Source: JAICQM01 sp963781555 (GTDB lineage Bacteria; Chloroflexota; Limnocylindria; QHBO01). Taken from it: DNA of 64,000 nt. Position 1 is the first letter of the stretch; each line of letters begins with the position of its first letter. The stretch lies in contig CAWAGB010000008.1 in assembly GCA_963781555.1 (NCBI GenBank), forward strand, positions 583,093-647,092, read 5' to 3'. A model generated the notes under the pieces. It was not told where the DNA came from. It made no database searches and worked only from the letters and a program-made list of their open reading frames with translations. The position numbers and the translations under genes were made by a program. Below, piece by piece: positions 43,048 to 50,375 of this stretch.

Positions 43048-46000
43048 GTGCCCGAGCCCGAGCCGTTCGACCGTCGCATCGTCAGCGTCCTGTTCGCCGA
43101 CGTGGTCGGCTTCACGCCACTCTCCGAGCGCCTGGACGCGGAGGACGTGGCGACCATCCAGGACGCGTACTTCAGCGCGACCCGCGAGACGATCCAGCGC
43201 TACGGCGGGGTGCTGGAGAAGTTCATCGGGGATGCCGCGATGGCGGTCTTCGGCGCTCCCCGCGCACGGGACGACGACGCGGAGCGTGCCGTGCGGGCCG
43301 GGCTGGCGCTGCTGAGCGCGATCGGTCAGATCGGTGCGCAGCTCGGCCTCGAGCCGGACGAGCTGCAGCTCCGGGTTGGGGTCAATACCGGGGAGGTGGT
43401 CCACGCCACCAGCGGGCCGGACAAAGGTCGCGTGACCGGCGACACGGTCAACACCGCGGCGCGCTTCCAGGCGGCCGCGCGGCCGGGGACGGTGCTCATC
43501 GGTGAGCTGACGGCGCTGACGGTGGCCGAGGTGATCGAGACGACACCCATCGGTACGGTGGAGCTCAAGGGCAAGGCGGAGCCGATGCGCGCCTGGGAGG
43601 CCGTCGCCGCCCGCTCGCAACCGTCGCGGGAGGCGGCGCTGGGCGCCCTCCAGGCACCGATGCTGGGGCGCGACGCCGAGCTCCGACGGCTGGCTGCATT
43701 GAGCGGCGGCCGATGCCTCATCGTCGCGCCGCCGGGCGTCGGGAAGAGCCGTCTCCTCGCCGAGCTGGCCGAGCGGCTGCCGGGGACGGTGCTGCGCGCG
43801 CGCGTCCGCCCGCAGGGCACGGCGCCGTACGAGACGGTGGCCCAGCTGGTGACAGCGGCGGGCGGCCTCGACGCGCTGCCGGGGCGCCTCGCGGCGGCGG
43901 GGGTGGCCGCGGAACGAGCGACGGTCGTCACCGCTGAGGTCCGGCGGCTCCTGGATCCGAGCGGAGCGGCCGGCGGGGCGGGCGGGGACATGGCCGCCGA
44001 GCGCGAGGTCCGCTTCGACGCGTGGCTCACCGCCCTCGACGCGCTGGTCCCGGGCCGGGCGACGTGGCTCGTGGAGGACGTCCACTGGGCCGGCGGCGAC
44101 CTGCTCGCGTTCCTGGACCACGCGGGCGGGGGCGATCGGGAGCGGCTCATCGTCGCGACCGCGCGGCCGAGCCTGCTCGAGACCGCGCCCCAGTGGTGCG
44201 CGGGGGCGGAGCGGATCGACCTCGCGCCACTGCCCGCAGCACACGCCGCGGACCTCGTGACCGCCCTCGTCGGCGACGCGCTCCCCCCGGAGCTCGTTGC
44301 GGCGGTCGTGGCGCGCGCCGACGGCACGCCACTGTTCATCGAGGAGCTGCTGCGCACCTGGGCGAGCGTCGGCACGCTGGTCCGAGACGGCACGACCTGG
44401 CGCCTCGCCGTGCAGCCCGAATCGGTCGTCCTGCCGCAGACGGTGCAGGCCATCTACGCCGCCCAGCTCGACGACCTGCCGCCCGACGCGCGATCCGTGG
44501 CTCGCCGTGGCGCGGTGGCGGGCCGCCGCGTGCCGGTGGCCGCACTCCCCGCGCTCGACCTCGCTGACGGGGAAGAGGGGCTGGCGGCCCTCCACCGCCG
44601 CGCCTTCGTGGACGGCCCGCTCGACGACCCGATGACCGGCGCGTCCTACGCCTACCGCCACGCCCTGCTGCGCGATGCCGGCTACGCGTCCCTCGCCCGC
44701 GCCGAGCGGGCGCGCCTGCATGTCGCCATGGCCCGATGGCTGGCCGAGACCGCCGGACCGCGGGCCGACCTCGTGGCGGAGGGGATCGGGGAGCATCTCG
44801 CCAGCGCGCTCGAGTCGCTCTCCGCGTTTGCGGCGACTGACCTCCCGGACCGCGACACCCTCGCCCGCGACGCGGCGACGTGGCACGACCGCGCGGCCGA
44901 GGCCGCCGTCCGCCTGGCCGCGGTGGATGCCGCGCGTCGCCTGCTCCGTCGCGCCGTCGAGCTCACCCCGCCGTCCGACGCGCTGGAGGCCGCGCGTCGC
45001 CGCCTTCGCCTCGGCGAGGTGCTGGCCCAGGGCGCGGAGCTGGACCAGGCGATCACCGAGATCGAGGCCGCGCGCGCGACGTTCGCCGCCGAGCCCACCG
45101 TCCGCGAGCCGTATGAGCGCGCCACGTATGCCCTGGGCCGCGCGTACATGCAGCAGATCCGCTTCCCGGAGGCTGCCGCAATCACCGAGGAGGGCCTCGC
45201 GCAGCTCGGCGACGCCGCCGCCGATCCGCTCCTCGCGCGGTTGCACGCGCTCCATGCGTGGGCACGCGGCGCATCCGGCCTGACCGATGGCGTGGCCGAG
45301 GAAGCGGACCTCGCCCTTGCCGCCGCCCGCGCCGGCGGCGACCCCGAACGTGAGCTGGACGTCCTCGAGCACTGGTGCGCAGCGCGCGACGAGCTCGACG
45401 TGGCGAGCGAGGACGACTGGGCGCAGCTCGAGGACGGCGCGCGCAGCCTCGGCCACTGGCACCAGGTGGTCGTCGCGGCACGCGTGCGCGCGATGCATCG
45501 GTCCTTCGCAGATCCGGTTGGTGCGCTGGCGCCGCTGGAGGCGAATGCCGAGCTGGCATCGGTCCATGGGCTCACCGAGCAGGCCGGCTGGTCCGATTAC
45601 GCGCGCTGCGAGACGCTGTGGGTGCTCGGCCGCTGGGACGAGGCGCTGGCGGTCGGTGGCCGTGCCCTGGACGTCGCGGAGCGGTACAGCTACGGCCGGC
45701 TGGCGTTCCGCACCTTCATGATCCTGCTGCCCATCGCCGCCGTGCGCGGCGACTCCCGGCGCTGGCCGACCGATGGGACGCGTGGTGGTCGGTCGCCGAG
45801 GCGCAGTTCCCCGCCAACCCGTCGGCCTACGGCCGCATGCTGCGCGGCGCCTACCTGGTGTGGCTGTCCCAGGCTCGCGGCGACGCCGTCGTCACGCCCG
45901 CCGACGACCTCGTCGACGCAGTCATACCGATGATCAACCCCCACTTCCTGGCCGCCACCGAGACGGTCGTGCGTGCCTGGCTCGACGCCGGCCGGACCGA

Positions 46001-46213
46001 TCTCGCCCGCGCCGCCACGGACCGCCTCGTCGCGGTGGCGGTGGGGAGCAGATTCCGCCGCTCGTCCACGTGTCGATCGACCTGCTGCGTGGCTGGCTCG
46101 GCGACGCCGATGCCGCCCGGCGCGCGGCGGCGGGTGCCCGCGCCGCCTCCGCCCCGTGGTGGGAGTCACGTGCGCTGCGTGCCGCGGGAGCCCACGAGGC
46201 CGACGTTCGCTGA
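43048..46213 (+). CDS. Class III nucleotidyl cyclase fused to a STAND-type ATPase, two frameshifts
   Basis: About 1055 residues when restored. N-terminal adenylate/guanylate cyclase domain (about 8-180): FADVVGFT (metal Asp) and FIGDAAMAVFG (second metal Asp), LRVGVNTGEV and LKGKAEPM. Then an AAA/LuxR-type ATPase with Walker A APPGVGKSR (about residue 230) and Walker B-like WLVEDVHW, then long TPR-like helical repeats. Frame breaks near 45765 (continues as ADRWDAWWSVAEAQ) and near 46035 (continues as EQIPPLVHVSIDLL), each repaired by adding one base. Such fusions are common signal-response proteins in Actinomycetota and Chloroflexota. GTG start. Trigger unknown. Confidence 0.82.
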
Positions 46214-46388
46214 GCGCAGCTCGCGGTCCGTTGCGCGAGGCGCGACCAAGACGGAACGGAACCGTGCTCGGCCCATCGTCGTGGCGCCCTGCGCAACGCC
46301 GGCAGGTTGACCGCCTCTCCGATCCGCCTAGGTCGCGATACGCGCAACAGCGGCCAACGGCGCTGGAAGGCGAACCGGCCGGTCCCGT

Positions 46389-46513
46389 CATTCCGCCGAG
46401 CGGTTGAAGCGACGAACGAAGCCTGCCTCAGTCGCCCTGATGGTCACCTGGCGGAATCACGCGCCCAACGAGCGGTGCTTCGTTCGCCGTAACGGTCGGC
46501 TGAGGGAATGCCC
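46389..46513. repeat. Palindromic repeat family B, copy B2
   Basis: Shares with B1 the blocks TGGTCAC-TGG-CGGAAT, CCAACGA, CGCCGTAACGGTC and AGGGAA-CCC in the same order. Internal inverted pairs are ATTCCGCC with GGCGGAAT and CGAACGAAGC with GCTTCGTTCG. It sits in the 416 bp gap 46214-46629; the remaining part of that gap (46214-46388) shows no gene, only G/C-rich sequence. Confidence 0.7.
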
Positions 46514-46629
46514 AGGGTCGCCCTGGCGCGTCGCTGCGGACGGAAGCGGGAAGGGGCTTGCTCGGCGTGGTCATAATCGGCGCCGCTGCCCGACCAACCG
46601 AGTACCCCGAGCAACGGAGCAACCGAGCA

Positions 46630-47811
46630 ATGCAGGCACTCAACGACACGGGGGATTGGGCGAAGACGGCCCGCAACCTCTACCTGGTCGCGATGGCGGT
46701 CTTCCTGGTCACCATCGTCATCGGGATCCTCAACGGCGCCGATGCCGTCGACTTCAACCGCGACCAGATCCTGACCCACGTCCATTCCGGCACGGTCGGC
46801 TGGCTGACCCTCACGATCGTGGCGTCGGCTTTCCTGCTGTTCCGCGCCGCGGATCGTCGGCTGATGCTGACCCTCGCGGTCCTCGTGCCGGCGTACGTCT
46901 TCGCGTTCTACACCGGCTCGTTCCCGCTCCGTGCGATCGGCGGCACCGCGCTGCTCCTCGCCATCGCGTGGCTGCTCGTCTGGCTGTGGGGCCAGTACCT
47001 GGGCGGGGAGCGATCCCTGCCGCGGCTGGCGGTCACGCTCGGCATCACCTCGTTCGGCTACGGCGCGGTGGTCGGCGTGCTCATGCAGATCGGCTTCGCG
47101 CTGGGCATCTCGATCATCCCGGGCGACGCCATCGGTGCGCACGCCTCGGCGATGACGTTCGGCTATCTCGCGCTGGCCGCCATGGGGCTCATCGAATGGC
47201 GCGTGCTCGGAACGCGCAACCTGCCGACGGTCGGTCTCATCCAGGTCGGGGCGCTGTTCCTGGGCGGCCTCGTCATCTCGGCAGGGCTGATGGCCGGCGC
47301 CGAGCAGGCCGCGGGCGGCATCTACCTGCTCGCGCAGCTGGTCGCGGTGGTGCTGTTCGCGGTGCGCATCCTGCCGACCGCCCTGCGCCGCAGCTGGACA
47401 TCGACCGATCCGATGCGCCACCTCACCCTCGCGTCGCTCTGGACGGTCGTTGCGCTGGTGCTGTTCATGTACATCGTCTTCACGTTCATCTCGAAGCCGG
47501 ACGATCCGAACGCGCTGCCGCTCAACGTGCTGATCGCCAGCGACCACTCCGTCTACCTCGGGGTGATCACCAACATCGTGCTGGCGCTGCTGAGCACCAT
47601 GCTCCTGCGCCGCGACGCGCCGGGGTGGCTGTCGCACGTCGTCTTCTGGGGCGTGAACGGCGGGCTCACCGTGTTCGTCATCGGCCTGATCCTGGACAGC
47701 GCGGAGATCAAGCGGATCGGGGCGCCGGTGATGGGCGTGGCCCTGCTGGTGGCGCTGGCGATCTTGGCGACGCGGCTGTGGTCGTCACAGCTCGACACCT
47801 CGGAGCTCTAG
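46630..47811 (+). CDS. Polytopic membrane protein with conserved histidines
   Basis: 393 residues, about 12 hydrophobic helices. Histidines sit at helix ends in THVHSGTVGW, IGAHASAMTFGYL, SDHSVYLGV and LSHVVFWGVNGG, a layout reminiscent of heme-copper oxidase subunit I or NnrS-like heme proteins, but the distal copper-site motif cannot be confirmed. ATG 46630 chosen because the first helix begins shortly after. No operon partners. Possibly a heme-containing membrane protein; low certainty. Confidence 0.6.
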   Translation: MQALNDTGDWAKTARNLYLVAMAVFLVTIVIGILNGADAVDFNRDQILTHVHSGTVGWLTLTIVASAFLLFRAADRRLMLTLAVLVPAYVFAFYTGSFPLRAIGGTALLLAIAWLLVWLWGQYLGGERSLPRLAVTLGITSFGYGAVVGVLMQIGFALGISIIPGDAIGAHASAMTFGYLALAAMGLIEWRVLGTRNLPTVGLIQVGALFLGGLVISAGLMAGAEQAAGGIYLLAQLVAVVLFAVRILPTALRRSWTSTDPMRHLTLASLWTVVALVLFMYIVFTFISKPDDPNALPLNVLIASDHSVYLGVITNIVLALLSTMLLRRDAPGWLSHVVFWGVNGGLTVFVIGLILDSAEIKRIGAPVMGVALLVALAILATRLWSSQLDTSEL

Positions 47812-47835
47812 CCGGCCCCGGTAGATTCCCACTGC

Positions 47836-47970
47836 CTGGGCGTATCGGACACCGGATTGCGGATTTCCCGCCGGCCGCAGGGCACGGACAGCCTTGGGCC
47901 GTCCTGGTTCGCCGTGGCTGTCGCCGGGCGGGAATATCGCAACTGACTGACCGATACTCCCGCCGGGCGG
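47836..47970 (+). repeat. Palindromic repeat family A, solo copy A2
   Basis: Right end CCGATACTCCCGCC (47951-47964) preceded by CGCAACTGACTGA matches A1, A3 and A4. The left end is reduced to GGGCGTATCGGACACC with the GGGA block lost. It sits between two convergent genes, so it might also act in termination. Confidence 0.75.
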
Positions 47971-47995
47971 GAGTCGGCCGGAACTGGCGCGGCCC

Positions 47996-48416
47996 CTAGC
48001 GCTTGGCGCCCCGGAAGATGCGCGACGCGAGGGCGCCGAGCACAACCACGCCACCGATCACCAGGATCGGCGACTTGCCGGGCCACCTGCTCCACCTTGC
48101 CGGCCATGGTGCGGGCATCGGTCGAGCGGAGGTAGCTGGCGGCGCGCTCCGAGCCGGTGGCGACGCTGGTCGCGATGTCGGACGCGGCCGGCTGGCCGGG
48201 CTCCGTCTCGCCGGAGATGTTGTGCATCGTCTGGGCAAGCTTGTCGAGGCCGCCCGCGGCGAGCTCGCGGCCACGATCGACGCCCTTGAAGCCGATCTGG
48301 CGGGCCTTGTCGGCAACGCTCGGCTCGGGGGTCGGGGCGGCACCCGTGGCGCTATCGGTCTGGGAGGTGGTGGTCGGCTCGGCGAGGGTCTCGTCGAGCG
48401 TGTCGCTGGTGGTCAT
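47996..48416 (-). CDS. Small helical protein with C-terminal membrane helix, frameshifted
   Basis: About 139 residues if one base is corrected near 48076. The N-terminal part is Thr/Ala/Pro-rich, then an amphipathic helical region (DKARQIGFKGVDRGRELAAG and DKLAQTMHNIS), then, after the frame change at VEQVAR, the C-terminal helix SPILVIGGVVVLGALASRIFRG. ATG 48416 has the strong Shine-Dalgarno GGAGGAG; an earlier ATG at 48449 overlaps the upstream stop. No family recognised. Co-directional with the next gene upstream. Confidence 0.55.
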
Positions 48417-48445
48417 GTTCTCCTCCACGTGCATGGTGCGTGCCG

Positions 48446-48889
48446 TCATCGTCCCAGGTTGCCGACCGCGGCCCTGACGCGCTCCACGATCCCCGGTTCG
48501 TCGTCGCGCGATTCCGAGCGCTCGACGCGGTCCTCGTGACGCAGCAGGTTGCGCTCGACCTGCAGGCGCTGGCGGTAGAGGACCTCCCACTCTTCGTACG
48601 GGACGGCGAGGCGCGCCAGCCGCCCATCCAGTGCCTGCAGCCATCCGCGCGCCGCGTTGCCGTCGACCGTGGCGGGGTCCCGCAGCTCGCGGAGCGCATC
48701 CTCGATCTCCTGCGCCTCCTTGCTGCCGGTCAGGTACGCCTCCGCGAAGGTGAGGCGGTCGGCGAGGGCGGCGCGAGCGCGGGCCATCGCCTCCTTCTTG
48801 CCGGCGATCGCCACGTCGGAGGGGTGGATGGTGACCTCCAGATCCTTGGCGCGCAGCATCACCAGCTTGTCCGGCACAAGGCGTCGCAC
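48446..48889 (-). CDS. Uncharacterised coiled-coil protein
   Basis: 147 residues from GTG 48889; helical, with charged heptads (KEAMARARAALADRLTFAEAYL, VLYRQRLQVERNLLRHEDRVERS). Coding-like sequence in the same frame goes on upstream for about 28 codons to a TAA at about 48974, with an AGGGAGG directly after that TAA, but there is no ATG, GTG or TTG there, so the true start may be non-standard or hidden by an indel. Stop overlaps a possible start of the next gene (ATGA). Function unknown. Confidence 0.55.
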   Translation of the reverse strand: MRRLVPDKLVMLRAKDLEVTIHPSDVAIAGKKEAMARARAALADRLTFAEAYLTGSKEAQEIEDALRELRDPATVDGNAARGWLQALDGRLARLAVPYEEWEVLYRQRLQVERNLLRHEDRVERSESRDDEPGIVERVRAAVGNLGR

Positions 48890-49040
48890 GCTCGCCCCAC
48901 CGACCGCCGCCAGCAGCTTGCTGGGGATCTCGAGGGCACGAGCGGTTCGTTGGTTGTGATGATGTCCTCCCTGTTAGGCGGTGATCGTAGCGGTGCCATC
49001 AGTGAGACGCGATGCCTCCCTGTTCGTTACCACGCTCCCA

Positions 49041-49178
49041 CCCGGCGGGAGTATCGGACGCTGGAATGCGATTTCTGCCCCCGGTGCAGGAGGCGGCGAC
49101 GCAGCCGGCGCCCCGCCTGTCCGACGTTCCCACCCGCGGCGGAAACCGCAACTGACTGTCCGATACTCCCGCCCCCGG
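49041..49178 (+). repeat. Palindromic repeat family A, copy A3
   Basis: Perfect 16-base inverted ends GGCGGGAGTATCGGAC (49044-49059) and GTCCGATACTCCCGCC (49158-49173). The right third (AAACCGCAACTGACTG before the end) is nearly identical to A4. Lies 49 bp upstream of the HTH gene start. Confidence 0.85.
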
Positions 49179-49227
49179 TAAGCCGGCCCTAATGCACCGC
49201 TAAGGCGCGGCCCGCGAGCATCGGTCC

Positions 49228-49878
49228 ATGGCTAACCGGACGCGGTCGATCGATGAGGCGCTGCGCAATTGGCGCCGGCAGCGGCTCGCCCTCGCCGACG
49301 AGCTCCGCACCGCACGCCGCCTGGCGGGACTGACCCAGGCAACGGTCGCGGCAGCCGTCGGATGCTCGGATTCCGAGATCAGCCGCCGCGAGCACGGCCG
49401 CTCGGAGACGCGCGTGCGGCAGCTCGTCGCGCATGCGGCGGCAGTGGGCCTGCGGATCTCAGTCGCCGCCCATCCCGTGGGCGGGGGAGTGCGCGACGCG
49501 GCCCAGCTCCGTTACCTCGCCAGCTTCCTGGCCCGCGTCAGCCCCGCGTTCCGCCGCGAGCTCGAGGCCGTGATCCCACTCCCCGGTGATCTGCGAGCGG
49601 TGGATGCCGTGCTCCGCGGTCCCGGCATGCTGATCGCCGTCGAGATGATCACCCGACTCAGCGACGTGCAGGCCCAGCTGCGCGCGGCTCGCCTCAAGGC
49701 GCGAGACATCGGTGCGACCCGGTTGGTGGTCGCCGTTGCAGCCACGCGCGCGAACCGGCGGGCCTTGGCGGAGGCGCGCGGCTCGCTCGTCGGGGCCTTC
49801 GAGCTGGATACGCGACTCGTCATGGCGGCCCTGGGCCGTGGTCAGCAGCCGGAGCGGGACGCGCTGATTCTCGCCTGA
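49228..49878 (+). CDS. XRE-type HTH protein with nuclease-like C-terminal domain (paralog A)
   Basis: 216 residues. A clear XRE HTH (about residues 22-60): LRTARRLAGLTQATVAAAVG then CSDSEISRREHG. The C-terminal domain (about 88-216) matches the protein at 22219 along its length: VRDAAQLRYL, PLPGDLRAVDAVL, IAVEMITRLSDVQAQLR, LKARDIGATRLVVAVAATRANRRAL. The conserved Asp, Glu, Arg and Lys could form a PD-(D/E)xK-like site, though a strict ExK is absent. ATG 49228 lies just after repeat A3 and the stop 1 base before repeat A4. The likely role is binding, and perhaps cutting or copying, its own repeats. Confidence 0.82.
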   Translation: MANRTRSIDEALRNWRRQRLALADELRTARRLAGLTQATVAAAVGCSDSEISRREHGRSETRVRQLVAHAAAVGLRISVAAHPVGGGVRDAAQLRYLASFLARVSPAFRRELEAVIPLPGDLRAVDAVLRGPGMLIAVEMITRLSDVQAQLRAARLKARDIGATRLVVAVAATRANRRALAEARGSLVGAFELDTRLVMAALGRGQQPERDALILA

Positions 49879-50013
49879 CGCAGGTATCGGACATCCGATT
49901 GCGCTTTCGACAACCGATGCAACCTGCGGACAAGCAACTGCCCCCCAGCCTGTCCCGGCCTCCCACCCCCCGCAGAAACCGCAACTGACTATCCGATACT
50001 CCCGCCCCCCGGG
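49879..50013 (+). repeat. Palindromic repeat family A, copy A4
   Basis: Starts directly after the TGA of the HTH gene. Right end TCCGATACTCCCGCC (49992-50006) preceded by AAACCGCAACTGACTA is near-identical to A3; the left end keeps GTATCGGACATCCGATTGCG but lacks the outer GGGA block. Confidence 0.82.
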
Positions 50014-50082
50014 AACCCGACGCAATCCTGACGCTCCCCGACACGAACCGCGACTACCCTCCACATATCGTCCACAGCCACC

Positions 50083-50160
50083 CCACAAGATGTCCACACG
50101 CGTAGGACATGGCCCCAACATCTAGGGGCATGCACCCAAATCTCCCACAAGATGTTGTGG
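50083..50160. promoter_or_regulatory. Three helically phased NrdR-like boxes
   Basis: CCACAAGATGTTGTGG (50145-50160) matches the NrdR-box consensus ACACWATATNTWGTGT in 13-14 of 16 positions. CCCCAACATCTAGGGG (50113-50128) is a second, inverted match 32 bases upstream, and CCACAAGATGTCCACA (50083-50098) a partial third 30 bases further. Tandem boxes about three helical turns apart are the classic arrangement for the ATP-cone repressor NrdR. Confidence 0.7.
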
Positions 50161-50168
50161 TTTTGGCC

Positions 50169-50197
50169 TTGACCGGCCGTGGGACGCGTACTACACT
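50169..50197 (+). promoter_or_regulatory. nrdJ promoter
   Basis: TTGACC (50169-50174), 17-base spacer, TACACT (50192-50197). The -35 begins 8 bases after the last NrdR-like box, so bound NrdR would block polymerase. The transcript would carry a leader of about 170 nt. Confidence 0.65.
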
Positions 50198-50285
50198 GGA
50201 CGTCCTTTCAAGCACCAGGCGTGAGGGCACGCCAACCGACCGATTCCGACCCCGCACGCGACGCCAGCGCACCAGAGGGAAACCG

Positions 50286-50360
50286 ATGCGCACCGCAGCG
50301 TCCGCCCGCCGTCGGAGCACCCAGGAGGAGGCCGGAAGCACCGCAGCTTCCGGAGGTTGA
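50286..50360 (+). CDS. Possible 24-codon leader peptide before nrdJ
   Basis: ATG 50286 has AGAGGGA five bases upstream and reads 24 codons (Met-Arg-Thr-Ala..., Ser/Arg/Ala-rich) to TGA at 50358, 15 bases before the nrdJ ATG. Its last third overlaps a perfect hairpin CCGGAAGC-ACCGCA-GCTTCCGG (50332-50353) whose right arm leads into GGAGG. Translation of the leader could open that hairpin. Chance occurrence is quite possible. Confidence 0.3.
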   Translation: MRTAASARRRSTQEEAGSTAASGG

Positions 50361-50375
50361 GGAACCGCACTCATC

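Larger units (their letters stand above)
49041..50013. mobile_element. Repeat-flanked HTH cassette, family A
   Basis: A single gene (49228-49878) framed by two family A repeats (A3 and A4) in the same orientation, 973 bp in all. It mirrors the family C cassette at 22033-23003 in size and content, with a different repeat family. Mobility is inferred from the arrangement. Confidence 0.6.

Noticed and set aside
50270..50330. Cobalamin riboswitch in the nrdJ leader
   Set aside because: AGGGAA and CCAGGAG-GCC blocks recall conserved parts of the cobalamin riboswitch, but the full B12 box and the required pairings cannot be drawn, AGAGGGA is explained as the ribosome site of the 24-codon frame, and shut-off by B12 would be odd for a B12-dependent enzyme. 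A covariance-model search would settle it.
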